Assembly (NCBI RefSeq): GCF_000218895.1
Contig: NC_015703.1
Span: 3,795,001-3,859,000 of the forward strand
From: Runella slithyformis DSM 19594
GTDB lineage: Bacteria; Bacteroidota; Bacteroidia; Cytophagales; Spirosomataceae
DNA: 64,000 nt
Direction of reading: 5' to 3'
Part shown: positions 53,283 to 61,970 of the stretch, piece after piece
How positions within the stretch are numbered: position 1 is the stretch's first letter
How the letters are laid out: every line of letters starts with the position of its first letter
Program-made: the position numbers and the translations under genes
Notes under the pieces: generated by a model
Told to the model about the DNA's origin: nothing
What the model saw: the letters and a program-made list of their open reading frames with translations, nothing else
Database searches by the model: none

Positions 53283-54794
53283 CTATAATACACGCTCAAT
53301 TTCCTTTAGTATCTCGATTACCTCATTTGCACTTTCTTTAAAAGCGACTTTTGCTGTACCTTGATTATTTAATATCCAATTTTTTACTTCATTTAATAAG
53401 TCTTTTTTAGCTTCTCTTTTTTGCTTTTTATCTACAATATGAAGCACATTTTCTACTTGCTTTTGAAATAGTTTTGGGTAATATTTTTCAAAATCATGTT
53501 CGGAGAACTGCATAAACCTATTTGCACTCCAACCACTTGGGGTATATTTGGATTTTAAACTATCAATAACTTTACATTCTTCATCACCTGAATCTATAAT
53601 CACCCAGACTCTGTTTTTATATGTTGGCTCCAAGTGAATATATACAAAGAGTTTATTGAAATCTTCAAATTTCGGTTCAACCTGTTTTAAAGAACCTGCC
53701 GAAAAAGTTCTAAGTTTACCTATCAAAGAAGGCGTATACCATTTAATAAACCATTCTCTAATTAGTACTTCAGCTGAAGATTCTTCTAAAAACAACCATC
53801 CTTTCCAAATTTCAAAATCAAATGTCTCATACCCTAAATCCTCTAATATTTGTAGTCTTTCTTGCGGGTCTTGTGAAACTTCTGTAACATTAGATACAAA
53901 TAAATTTTCTCTATAAGAGTCGCTTTTTTCGCTCGTTACATTAAATATTTTAGTGGATACATTTCCGCCTAAATATTTCATGACAATATTTGAATGTGTC
54001 GAAATGAAAAATTGATTTTTGTCAGAGTGTTCAATGATTAAATTTAGTAATGCCTTCAATGCTTTTGGGTGAATATCATTCTCTAGTTCTTCTATAAGAA
54101 AAATTTTATCCTTGGCAACGCACAAATCAGTTATTAATCCTATAATATTTGCAACTCCTTCTCCCATAGATGATAAAGGAATTTTTTCATCACCGTCAAT
54201 AAAATATACAGCTTCTTTTCCATCAATTGTAGCTAGAGTAGATACCTCAAAACCCAAAATACTATTGCATGCTTCTATATATTTTTTATTGTACTTGTAT
54301 TGGGGCGTAATTATTCTGTCAATCTTTGCGTATAAATTTTGAAAATTACCAATAACGGCATTTGTATTTTGAGAATTAATCTGTGTTGTATACTTAACTA
54401 CTTTGCGTTTTGATAAATAGGGATATATTAAATTGTCTGGCTCACTCTGAGGGATTTGAAAATTATATTTAGATACTCCCAATGTGGCTTTTAAGTCGTA
54501 TGTACCATGTCTTAATTCAATTCTTATAATTCTGTCTGAATCAGCCAAGTCATCTATAGGGAAATTAGGTGAAGTACCTAGGAATCTAAAGTAAACTAAG
54601 CCTGTGTTTTCCCCAATAGTAATATCTTCTTTTGAGAAAGTGTTAGGGTTTTGAATATGTAGTATACTGTTAAGGATTGTTGATTTTCCAGTATTGTTTG
54701 CTCCTATGAATAAGTTGATATTCGGTGATAAATTCTCAATAGTGTTATTTTTAAAACCTCGAATATTAGTTAATCCAATAAATGTAATTTTCAT
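53283..54794 (-). CDS. OLD-like ATPase with C-terminal Toprim-like nuclease region
   Basis: The 503-residue protein has an ABC/SMC-type ATPase (about 1-300): Walker A GANNTGKST (31-39), signature-like PLSSMGEG (206-213), Walker B FLIEELEND (232-240) and THSN switch (267-270). The C-terminal part has WLFLEESSAEVL (Glu338 region), VWVIIDSGDEE (Asp401/Asp404) and FSEHDFEKYYP, consistent with a Toprim-like catalytic core. OLD and related ATPase/Toprim proteins (GajA; PARIS-like fusions) act in anti-phage defence. The exact class cannot be fixed by eye. It occupies the left cargo slot of the element. Confidence 0.75.
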   Translation of the reverse strand: MKITFIGLTNIRGFKNNTIENLSPNINLFIGANNTGKSTILNSILHIQNPNTFSKEDITIGENTGLVYFRFLGTSPNFPIDDLADSDRIIRIELRHGTYDLKATLGVSKYNFQIPQSEPDNLIYPYLSKRKVVKYTTQINSQNTNAVIGNFQNLYAKIDRIITPQYKYNKKYIEACNSILGFEVSTLATIDGKEAVYFIDGDEKIPLSSMGEGVANIIGLITDLCVAKDKIFLIEELENDIHPKALKALLNLIIEHSDKNQFFISTHSNIVMKYLGGNVSTKIFNVTSEKSDSYRENLFVSNVTEVSQDPQERLQILEDLGYETFDFEIWKGWLFLEESSAEVLIREWFIKWYTPSLIGKLRTFSAGSLKQVEPKFEDFNKLFVYIHLEPTYKNRVWVIIDSGDEECKVIDSLKSKYTPSGWSANRFMQFSEHDFEKYYPKLFQKQVENVLHIVDKKQKREAKKDLLNEVKNWILNNQGTAKVAFKESANEVIEILKEIERVL

Positions 54795-54833
54795 ATATTA
54801 ACTTCTGAAAGTATCAATTAAATGTACTGAAAA

Positions 54834-55367
54834 TTATTTTTTTCTTTTTAATTCCCTCATTTGCTCATCAGCCCTTTTCTTCAAGTCCTCTTTCAGCTTT
54901 TCATTAAATACCTCATTAGGCATTGCACCTAATATGCCCATTGATAAACTAGTAATTGCCTCACTTGACACTGAGTCATTGGAAAGCATAGTCTCTAAAG
55001 AATCCTTGTTTTTTTCAGCGTATCCCTTTACGCCTTCAAACATTTGACTTATTATATTTAAACTATTTAGATGACCCTTGTTTTGTTCTTCTAAGTCCTT
55101 TACTTGCTTCCTGAGTAATTCATTCTCTTTTTCCAGTTCTATCTCCCTGTCTGAATGTCCGGCACTTTGGGGTTTACCCATCAAAATTTCAAAGATTGAT
55201 ACCCCTAAAGCTTCTGCTATATTTTCCAGTTGTTCAATAGTCAACTTTTTTCCCCTTGCTTCAAAACGGGCGTAGTTTGACCGCTCAATTTGCAGTTTAT
55301 CAGCTACTTCCTGTTGAGTCAGGTGCTTAGATTCTCTAAGCTTCCGTATAGAGTTTGATATATCCAT
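54834..55367 (-). CDS. XRE-family repressor with C-terminal coiled coil
   Basis: The start at 55367 (MDISNSIRKLRESKHLTQQE) is chosen because upstream in-frame codons run into the divergent gene. The 177-residue protein has an XRE HTH (about 5-65; QEVADKLQIERSNYARFEAR) then a coiled coil (REIELEKENELLRKQVKDLE) and a helical tail. This is the layout of phage C2/CI-like repressors in Bacteroidetes. It probably holds the switch with the small divergent gene at 55473. It lies 40 bp upstream of the OLD-like gene on the same strand, so it may also control that. Confidence 0.85.
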   Translation of the reverse strand: MDISNSIRKLRESKHLTQQEVADKLQIERSNYARFEARGKKLTIEQLENIAEALGVSIFEILMGKPQSAGHSDREIELEKENELLRKQVKDLEEQNKGHLNSLNIISQMFEGVKGYAEKNKDSLETMLSNDSVSSEAITSLSMGILGAMPNEVFNEKLKEDLKKRADEQMRELKRKK

Positions 55368-55486
55368 GTACAAAATTATATACATTATTCTTAAAAAATG
55401 GTACAAATAATTTGGAAGTTGAGTGTGATATTCTATACATTTGCATAAAATATTAATCATTAATGTATCAATATGTGTACAAAATT
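55368..55486. promoter_or_regulatory. Divergent operator region of the element switch
   Basis: GTACAAAATT occurs at 55368-55377, directly against the repressor start, and at 55477-55486, inside the start of the divergent gene. GTACAAATAATT lies midway (55401-55412). Repressor sites overlapping both starts would give a phage-like bistable switch. Confidence 0.5.
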
Positions 55487-55694
55487 GACATCCCAAACAC
55501 CTTTACAAACGGCTGTACAATCCTTTGAGGATAAGAACCTCACGAAATTTCAGCCTACCGCGAAGTTTTACCCGTATGTGGGTATCAATCGCATCCGATT
55601 TTGGCAACTGGTAGAAGGCAAAAAGCGCCCTACTTATGATGAGGCTCTAAGTTTGTCAAAGTATTTTGGCTTACCCTCAGAAGTACTTTTCTAA
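55473..55694 (+). CDS. Small HTH protein, possible Cro- or excisionase-like regulator
   Basis: The 73-residue protein ends in a helix-turn-helix-like stretch (VGINRIRFWQLVEGKKRPTY then DEALSLSKYFGLPSEVLF), reminiscent of minimal Cro/XRE regulators. It is divergent from the XRE repressor and sits 72 bp upstream of the integrase, with a terminator between. The likely role is control of excision or early genes. Confidence 0.7.
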   Translation: MCTKLTSQTPLQTAVQSFEDKNLTKFQPTAKFYPYVGINRIRFWQLVEGKKRPTYDEALSLSKYFGLPSEVLF

Positions 55695-55699
55695 TCAAA

Positions 55700-55732
55700 G
55701 AAGCCCTACACCGTTGCAGCGGTTGTAGGGCT
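55700..55732 (+). terminator. Terminator between the small HTH gene and the integrase
   Basis: AAGCCCTACACCG and CGGTTGTAGGGCTT form a long stem with one bulge, followed by an A/T tail. Confidence 0.75.
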
Positions 55733-55766
55733 TAACTGTTTCACCATCAATGTCTAAAAGTAAAAC

Positions 55767-57041
55767 ATGGCAAATCTACAACAAAAAAGATTGAATCAAC
55801 TGCTAAAGCAGTCAGAAAAGGGAAAAACGGGTAAACGCTCTAAATTCGGGATGTTTACCACTTCGTTTTCGGTCGCACCCAGCAAACGACATGGAGGCAC
55901 AATTTACGCTTTATTACGAAATCTAAACTGCGTTGAAAGATTCAGTACCGGGATAATTTGCAGTCCTGAAAACTTTGATTTTAAAACTCAAAGAATCAGT
56001 AACGACCCGACAAAAAATAAACTCCTTGACTATATTCAGAGTCAGGCCAATGAGCTATACGCTCAAATGGTATTGACTGACAGAGATATAAGCCTGAAAG
56101 TAATTAAAAATGCTGTTTTAGGTACTCAATCGTACTTAATTCCAAACCTGTTTGAATTGTTGGATGCCTATTTGGCCGATTGTGGGCAAAGGGTAGGGGT
56201 ATCTCATGCTCATCGTACCTACCAACGCTACAGACAGTCAAACGGGATTATTAAAGACTTTGTACGTCACCAATACAAAACCGAGAAATTACGCTTATCT
56301 GACTTAAAGCCGATTATTGCCCGACAACTTGAAACCTTTATGGTAGTTGAAAGAAGAAACCAATACAGCTATTTTGTAAAGGTAGGGGAATATTTCAGGC
56401 AGGTTTTGCACTACGCTTTACTCAACGAATACATTGATGTTAATCCTTTATCACTTCATAAATTCGTAAAACGTCGTAAACCTATTGAATACCTAACACC
56501 GGACGAATTAGTTACTATTGGTACTGCCAATGTTATTCCGGAAGTCTTGCAAAAGGTGAAGGATTGCTTTGTTTTTGGCTGTTTAACAGGTCTGGCCTAT
56601 CAGGATTTAAGGGATTTAAGTCCAGGTCAGATTAAGACATTGAACGACGGTCAAAAATTGATAATGTTGGATAGAGGAAAGACCAAAAATCAACAAGTTG
56701 CACCGTTGCGTCCCGAAGCGGTAAGACTGCTTGAAAAGTACAAAGATGACCCCTATTGCAAAGCTGTAAACGTATGTCTGCCAATATTGAGCAACCAACG
56801 ATTTAATACCCGGTTGAAGGAGTTAGCCCAAATAGCAGGGATAGAAAAGAAGGTTACAACTCACTATATGCGCAGGACATACGCTACGCATTTAAAACGA
56901 TTGGGCGTATCTGCCGAAATGATTTCCAAGTCTTTGGGAAACACTTCTGTAGCAATTACGGAGCATCACTACATTGATAATGATCCTGAAACTATTGTAC
57001 GGATTTTAAATGAAGCCTTTGACAAACAAAAGGCTGTTTGA
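55767..57041 (+). CDS. Tyrosine-type site-specific integrase
   Basis: The 424-residue protein has an N-terminal arm-binding region (about 20-110), a SAM-like core-binding domain (about 128-225) and a catalytic domain (about 240-410). Catalytic elements: H366-x-x-R369 in THYMRRTYATH, His400/His401 and Tyr402 in ITEHHYIDND, and Lys305/307 in the beta hairpin. The first Arg position reads TGLAYQD, a substitution frequent in Bacteroidetes mobile-element integrases. It should recombine the 14-bp core in tRNA-Ser. Confidence 0.93.
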   Translation: MANLQQKRLNQLLKQSEKGKTGKRSKFGMFTTSFSVAPSKRHGGTIYALLRNLNCVERFSTGIICSPENFDFKTQRISNDPTKNKLLDYIQSQANELYAQMVLTDRDISLKVIKNAVLGTQSYLIPNLFELLDAYLADCGQRVGVSHAHRTYQRYRQSNGIIKDFVRHQYKTEKLRLSDLKPIIARQLETFMVVERRNQYSYFVKVGEYFRQVLHYALLNEYIDVNPLSLHKFVKRRKPIEYLTPDELVTIGTANVIPEVLQKVKDCFVFGCLTGLAYQDLRDLSPGQIKTLNDGQKLIMLDRGKTKNQQVAPLRPEAVRLLEKYKDDPYCKAVNVCLPILSNQRFNTRLKELAQIAGIEKKVTTHYMRRTYATHLKRLGVSAEMISKSLGNTSVAITEHHYIDNDPETIVRILNEAFDKQKAV

Positions 57042-57060
57042 GTGCTGTGTAAAAACAAAA

Positions 57061-57084
57061 AAGCCTTACCGTTTGGTAGGGCTT
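57061..57084 (+). terminator. Terminator after the integrase gene
   Basis: AAGCCTTACC-GTTT-GGTAGGGCTT forms a 10-bp stem with one wobble pair, then TCTATTTC. Confidence 0.8.
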
Positions 57085-57153
57085 TCTATTTCAAAATGTA
57101 AATAAGTTACCGTTTTGGCGAACGGGTTTTCACTTTAATAACGACATAAATTT

Positions 57154-58335
57154 ATGGGAAATACCGGTAATAACAAAATCTATCGGATTGATGAAATTGA
57201 AAATTATCTTTCCAATAAGTACGAAATCCGTATCAATGTCATTACAAATACCATTGAAAAACGCTTAAAGAATACTAATGATTCTTTTGAGCCGGTCAAT
57301 GAGAATGATTTAAAATACGAACTTCTGAAAGCAGGACATACCAGATTTGACGGTGAGTTGAAAGCTTTACTCGGTTCATCGGTAATCTCAAAGTACGACC
57401 CATTGAGAGAGTATTTTGTGGGCTTGCCTCACTGGGATTCTTCGCAACCCGACTATATCCAACAATTATCGACTTACGTTAAAACGGACGACCAAAAATG
57501 GTTTGAATTAATGTTTAAAAAGATGTTGGTTAGAGTTGTTGCCCAATCATTGAATAAAATTCAATTTAATAAGCATTGCTTCACTTTTGTAGGGAATCAG
57601 CATGACGGTAAAACATCATTCTTTGATTTTCTCATTCCTGCCAAGCTAAAGCCGTATTCACGCAGTAATTATGATTTTCACGGAGGGCGTGAGGGCAAAA
57701 TATCCCTTAGTCAGAACTTTATCATTAACTTGGATGAATTAGGGCAGTACGAGAAAAAAGACCTCAATAATGAGTTTAAAGCTACTTTATCAGAAGGATA
57801 CGTAAAGCTTCGCCCCTTGTATTCCAATAATGAAGTATCAATTCCTAGGCGTGCGTCATTCGTGGCTACAACAAACAGCCGCGATTTTCTAACTGATGCT
57901 ACGGGTTCAGTCCGTTGGATAATTTTTAATGTGTTGAGTATTCAGCATGATAACGGAGAACAAAACGGATACAATAAAAACGTAGATATTGAAAAAGTGT
58001 GGGCGCAAGCTTATAGCCTGTTAAATGAAGGTTTTAAGTGTGAACTTACTCGTGATGAAATTAATCAAAACGAAATCCTGAACCGTCGCTTTTTAAGGGT
58101 AACGACTGAAATGGAGTTGGTAGCTTCCCACTTTGAGAAAGCCGAAAAAGGGCAGGAGGGAGCAAAGTTTTATACCCCTTCAATGATTGAAAAAATCCTG
58201 CGTGAAAAAGGATTTCCAAAACTGCTTCCTACCCAAATTGGGGCAGCTTTAAAAATGTTAGGATTCCCACAATCATCAAGTTGGAATGGTGTATTACGCT
58301 ACTCCGAAAAGGGCTATTTTCTCATTGAGAAGTAA
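57154..58335 (+). CDS. VapE-type replication ATPase
   Basis: The 393-residue protein matches the virulence-associated E superfamily 3-like ATPase. Walker A is GNQHDGKTS (147-155), Walker B is FIINLDELGQ (189-198), sensor-like segment SFVATTNSRDFL and arginine-finger region TGSVRWIIF. In PICIs and phages VapE works with a primase to start element replication at a dedicated origin. Here a Toprim primase lies 349 bp downstream, across a candidate origin. Confidence 0.88.
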   Translation: MGNTGNNKIYRIDEIENYLSNKYEIRINVITNTIEKRLKNTNDSFEPVNENDLKYELLKAGHTRFDGELKALLGSSVISKYDPLREYFVGLPHWDSSQPDYIQQLSTYVKTDDQKWFELMFKKMLVRVVAQSLNKIQFNKHCFTFVGNQHDGKTSFFDFLIPAKLKPYSRSNYDFHGGREGKISLSQNFIINLDELGQYEKKDLNNEFKATLSEGYVKLRPLYSNNEVSIPRRASFVATTNSRDFLTDATGSVRWIIFNVLSIQHDNGEQNGYNKNVDIEKVWAQAYSLLNEGFKCELTRDEINQNEILNRRFLRVTTEMELVASHFEKAEKGQEGAKFYTPSMIEKILREKGFPKLLPTQIGAALKMLGFPQSSSWNGVLRYSEKGYFLIEK

Positions 58336-58336
58336 A

Positions 58337-58586
58337 TTTTGCCTACTCGGTTACTCGTTATACTGTATTGTGCTGATAATCAATATATTAATATATAGAA
58401 AAGCGAGTAGATACTATCTTACTCGTTCCTACTCGTTACTCGGTTTTTAAGTGTTTTTGTAGTAAGAACCGAGTAGACAGTAATACCGAGTAAAGCCTTT
58501 ATCACTCGTTAGAATAATAAATAATTAGTTATTAGTCAGAGACTTATATTGTCAAGGGTACAGGACGAGTAACCGAGTAGGCAAAA
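58337..58586. repeat. Candidate replication origin: iterons within long inverted repeats
   Basis: A 22-bp perfect inverted repeat bounds the region. The left arm is 58337-58358 (contains GCCTACTCGGTTACTCG) and the right arm is 58565-58586. Between and within the arms, the pentamer ACTCG/CGAGT occurs about eleven times, on both strands, mostly as TACTCGG or TACTCGT. The centre is A/T-rich (near 58510-58550). The position between the VapE ATPase and primase genes is where satellites often carry an origin. Confidence 0.65.
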
Positions 58587-58684
58587 GCGAAAAATTCTAT
58601 AAACCATTTGTATAAAAATGCTGATTGGTAAAAAGAAAGAATTGAATTTAATCAAGTTTTAAGCCGCTAAAAAGAAAAGAAGAA

Positions 58685-59557
58685 ATGATACCAAACGAAG
58701 TAATACAACGTCTAAAGACTATCCCGATAACGGCCTATCTTTCGAGTATGGGCATTGAACCCGTAAAAGAGCAAAACGGGCAATTGCTTTATTATTCACC
58801 CTTCAAAGACGAACATTCACCGTCATTTTTTGTAAACCCTCACAGAAACGTTTTTAAAGACTTTACGACGAACGACAAAGGCGGTGATGTAATCACGTTG
58901 GTACGTCGCTTAAAAGCCTGTGATTTCGCTAAAGCCGTTCAATTACTGGAAGTATTCGACGGAATAACCAGTTCTTTTTCTTTTAACGGCCGAATAAAGC
59001 CCTACGTTGAAAAATCGCCCCTTGAAGTACTCAAAGTAAAGCCACTGGAAAATAAAGCCTTGATTGCCTATTTAAGCAATGTACGCGGCATTCCTTTTGC
59101 CATTGCTTCCAAGTACGTGAAGGAGTGTTATTTTAAAGTCAACGACAAATATCAATTTGCTGTTTGCTTTGAAAATGATTTGAAAGGCTTAGAACTGCGA
59201 AACGTTTACGTACAGCTATCAACCAACCCCAAATCAATAACTACCCTCAAAGGAACTGATAATTCAACAGCGTTGATTTTTGAAGGCTTTATGGACTTTC
59301 TGTCCTATATCGTTTGTCAGGGAAAAGAACCGGATTGTGATGTTATCGTTTGCAACTCAATTTCAAACATCAATAAAGCTTTACCGATTCTCAACAAATA
59401 CTCTACATTATTGGCGTATCTTGATAATGATGCAGGAGGAAAAACAGGAGTAACGACTATTCAAAACGCAGGTATAAAGCTAACGGATTGCAGCGGATTG
59501 TATGCACCCTACAAAGACCTTAATGAATATTTAACTAAGTGGTTTTTGCAGCGGTAG
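58685..59557 (+). CDS. Toprim primase-like protein
   Basis: The 290-residue protein has a degenerate CHC2-like N-terminal domain without cysteines (YYSPFKDEHSPSFFVNPHRN, KDFTTNDKGGDVITLVRRLK) and a Toprim domain with Glu200-Gly (LIFEGFMDFL) and the D247-N-D249 pair (LAYLDNDAGGKTG). This is the DnaG-like organisation found in Bacteroidetes mobile elements. It would prime replication of the element from the candidate origin upstream. Confidence 0.88.
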   Translation: MIPNEVIQRLKTIPITAYLSSMGIEPVKEQNGQLLYYSPFKDEHSPSFFVNPHRNVFKDFTTNDKGGDVITLVRRLKACDFAKAVQLLEVFDGITSSFSFNGRIKPYVEKSPLEVLKVKPLENKALIAYLSNVRGIPFAIASKYVKECYFKVNDKYQFAVCFENDLKGLELRNVYVQLSTNPKSITTLKGTDNSTALIFEGFMDFLSYIVCQGKEPDCDVIVCNSISNINKALPILNKYSTLLAYLDNDAGGKTGVTTIQNAGIKLTDCSGLYAPYKDLNEYLTKWFLQR

Positions 59558-59562
59558 CCGAC

Positions 59563-59600
59563 GTTCTACGCGCGGGCGCATTTTAGCCCGCGCGTAGAAC
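59563..59600 (+). terminator. 15-bp GC-rich hairpin after the primase gene
   Basis: GTTCTACGCGCGGGC (59563-59577), loop of eight, GCCCGCGCGTAGAAC (59586-59600) is a perfect stem six bases after the stop. It lacks a U-run. Its high GC stands out in an A/T-rich element, so a REP-like or origin-related role is also possible. Confidence 0.6.
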
Positions 59601-59728
59601 ACTGAAAAAACGATGAGAATATGCAGAAAATACCGCAGAAAAACCTACAGAAAACCGGTCAAAATGGCTGTTTAACCGGTCTTTATACCAACAATAAACC
59701 GTATATAAATCAGATATAACTCGGACAA

Positions 59729-59947
59729 ATGGAAAAAAAGAAAAGCAACCGCAACTACAATTTTATCAGCGTCAGTAAGGATAAGGTTCATTACGAATCT
59801 TACGGAAAAGTAACAGAGATAGGAATGTTTTACCGGAAAGAATGCCTTTACTGTAAGGTGAACTTTGAAGCCCGTAGGATTGATACTGCCTTTTGTACTC
59901 ATAATTGTCAAAAGGCGTATAGGCGTAGAGAAATGAGAGCCAATTAA
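59729..59947 (+). CDS. Small zinc-finger-like protein
   Basis: The 72-residue protein has a four-cysteine motif: CLYCKVNFEARRIDTAFC and then THNCQKAYRRREM. It is basic and ends in a positively charged helix, like small DNA-binding zinc ribbons of mobile elements. Convergent with the reverse transcriptase gene; 41 bp separate their stops. Confidence 0.65.
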   Translation: MEKKKSNRNYNFISVSKDKVHYESYGKVTEIGMFYRKECLYCKVNFEARRIDTAFCTHNCQKAYRRREMRAN

Positions 59948-59988
59948 TATAATAAATTATATATTACTGAAATAACTTCGATAATAAG

Positions 59989-61467
59989 CTACCTTTTGGG
60001 TAGCTTATATTTTTCCTCATAAAAAGTAATATAATTATTTAGGTTTCGCCAATGTCTTTTTAATTGACTTTTAATAGAGTTCCCGTTAATGATTTTTGAT
60101 GCCTTATAAGCATATGCGATAAAATTTAGGTTGCCTAAATGGCTATATCTTTTATATATCTTTTTTTTATGAATCTGGGTGTGAATCGTTGATTTCTTTT
60201 TCTGCAAGAAAGAAGACCGTAAGGCTTTAAATTTAATGAGGCTTTTCATTTTTCTGTAGTATTTGGCAATACTTGCAGATTTTATTCTTATTGTAAGTCC
60301 ATTAAATTCAAATCCTAAATACCTTAAAGGCATAGAATCTTTATCTAATACTAATTCTTTATTTAAATTCCTTTTGAAATATGATACCTCAGTTTTGTCT
60401 TTATTAATTATTAGTTTGTAATCTTCTATCGCATTAATTACAAAATTTTTTAGATGCGTTTCATCTTTTAATTTACAAACTATAACTATATCATCAGAGT
60501 AACGCCTATAAATTCCTTCAAAATTTGTTACTTCATTAAAAACTTTAGTGTCAAATTCAAGTAAGTATAAATTAGCTAAAAATGCACTAATAGCTGTGCC
60601 TTGTGGAATGCCTTTAAGGTGTCTTTTTTTATAGCTTTTTAGCTCTAAATAATCAATTTGATTTTTTTTGTACTCAAATGGGTGAGGTTTTACTAAAGAT
60701 TTGCATTTTTTGTTTTCTCTTCCACACACTTTTAACCTAAACTCTTTATTGTTCTTACAGTACGACTTTATATTTTTATTTTTAATAATTCTTTTGATTT
60801 CAAACCTATTACCAATATTAAGTAAACCTAATTCATTAAGTAATTCCGACTCCTCAACAAATGAAAAATTTGTTAAAGATTTATATATATTGTAGTGGTC
60901 GTCAGGTAATTTATTGCTGTTTAGTAGGTTACACCATGCTTTTTTTAAGTGTTGATGGTTAAGGCTATCAAAGAATTTCTCAATATCAAATGTTAAAACT
61001 GCACATTCATCATATTGTTTAATGCAATTAAAAACATCATTTGCAAAGTGAATATTTGATTTTCCTGATTTTGTATTTGGATGAACCTTTATAGTCCTAT
61101 ATGCTGATATACAATTTGATAATCCATCTATTTCCTTTATTTTGCCTTCATACTTTGGTTCTAATTTAACCTTTGTATAATATGCATAGATTAATGTATC
61201 TAAATGATTAGCATAGTATATCTGTCTTTCTTTTGCTGTTGATTCCTTTTTGGTAGAGTCAAAATGTGAGCGCTTCCCATCAGTTAGTTTTTTATACCTT
61301 CTTTGTATTATTACCCGATGAATTAATGGATAAAATGAGTATGTTTTAATTTTTTTTTCAGAAGAAACAAATTCTTTTGCCCAATCAAAATCTTGTTTTG
61401 TTATTTTTGGTGAAAAATGAAGATAGCTTTTTAGCTGAAACCAATCATTTTCTTTTTCTGACTCCAT
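59989..61467 (-). CDS. DRT2-like defence-associated reverse transcriptase
   Basis: The 492-residue protein is a retron-unrelated, group II-intron-like RT palm without maturase or endonuclease domains. Catalytic motifs: LTFDIEKFFDSL (Asp161), KGIPQGTAISAFLANLYLLE (285-304), and the YSDD box at 323-326 (YRRYSDDIVIVCK). The N-terminal block WFQLKSYLHFSP, YYANHLDTLIYAYYTKV and LPDDHYNIYKSLTNFSFV resembles DRT2 (UG2) anti-phage RTs as I recall them. DRT2 needs an upstream ncRNA, and such a region is present (61548-61892). Very A/T-rich. The DRT2 label is by recall, not by a search. Confidence 0.75.
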   Translation of the reverse strand: MESEKENDWFQLKSYLHFSPKITKQDFDWAKEFVSSEKKIKTYSFYPLIHRVIIQRRYKKLTDGKRSHFDSTKKESTAKERQIYYANHLDTLIYAYYTKVKLEPKYEGKIKEIDGLSNCISAYRTIKVHPNTKSGKSNIHFANDVFNCIKQYDECAVLTFDIEKFFDSLNHQHLKKAWCNLLNSNKLPDDHYNIYKSLTNFSFVEESELLNELGLLNIGNRFEIKRIIKNKNIKSYCKNNKEFRLKVCGRENKKCKSLVKPHPFEYKKNQIDYLELKSYKKRHLKGIPQGTAISAFLANLYLLEFDTKVFNEVTNFEGIYRRYSDDIVIVCKLKDETHLKNFVINAIEDYKLIINKDKTEVSYFKRNLNKELVLDKDSMPLRYLGFEFNGLTIRIKSASIAKYYRKMKSLIKFKALRSSFLQKKKSTIHTQIHKKKIYKRYSHLGNLNFIAYAYKASKIINGNSIKSQLKRHWRNLNNYITFYEEKYKLPKR

Positions 61468-61547
61468 TATATGTTTAATATTATAACTTCTGATTTTTAA
61501 TCCTTTGCCTATAAAAAGTTCGCTTTTAAATTGATTTTGAGATAGAA

Positions 61548-61892
61548 TATAAAATATCGTAGGTTGTACTTAGTGGCTTCAGTTTTCAAAATACTTGGCT
61601 GACTTACACACAATACATTGATGTATTGTGCTACCCATTTTATCACTTATAGCCACACCCGAAATGGTAGATTTGTGCTTATCTTTGTATCACAATATAA
61701 ACTTGGAAGTCTAAATTATGTCAAACACAGCTTTTGGATTATTCGTTACATACAAACCACTATCAAACTCTTGTAGAAATTTCTATTTGCGAAATACCAA
61801 GCCTAATTGCCTATGCAATTAGCACCGTATTTAACGGCTATGGGTAGGACAAATGCACAAGTAAAGATCATACAACACTACGATATTTTATA
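61548..61892 (-). ncRNA. Candidate template RNA of the DRT system
   Basis: The transcript, read on the minus strand, begins and ends with complementary arms. TATAAAATATCGTAG plus GTTGTA (61548-61568) pairs with 61871-61892 through 21 base pairs and one bulged base. Inside are further stems: CTAATTGC-CTAT-GCAATTAG (61803-61822), CCGT-ATTTA-ACGG (61825-61837), CACAATACAT-TG-ATGTATTGTG (61609-61630), and CTACCCATTT with AAATGGTAG (61631-61670). It ends 80 nt before the RT start. No protein gene fits here. Stop-free stretches of 171 nt (plus strand, 61603-61773) and 135 nt (minus strand, 61512-61646) overlap its 3' half. Confidence 0.65.
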
Positions 61893-61970
61893 CTCAGAAT
61901 AGTTAATTTTAAACGATAAGGTGCTTAAATAGTGACTATTATGCTGCAATATCAATAGAAATTAGGTATA

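Noticed and set aside
58337-58586. CRISPR array
   Set aside because: The repeated unit is only 5-7 bases, occurs on both strands, spacing is irregular, and there are no cas genes; iterons fit better.
59989-61467. Group II intron-encoded RT
   Set aside because: No maturase or HNH region follows the RT, and no intron domain V-like hairpin was seen near its end.
61621-61776. 51-codon plus-strand ORF inside the candidate ncRNA
   Set aside because: Not listed as a gene because it lacks protein-like features in this linear form; kept only as a stop-free stretch relevant to the template-RNA idea.
61548-61892. Retron msr-msd
   Set aside because: The inverted ends resemble retron a1/a2, but the RT lacks a VTG-type retron motif and its N-terminal block resembles DRT2, so a retron is the less likely reading.
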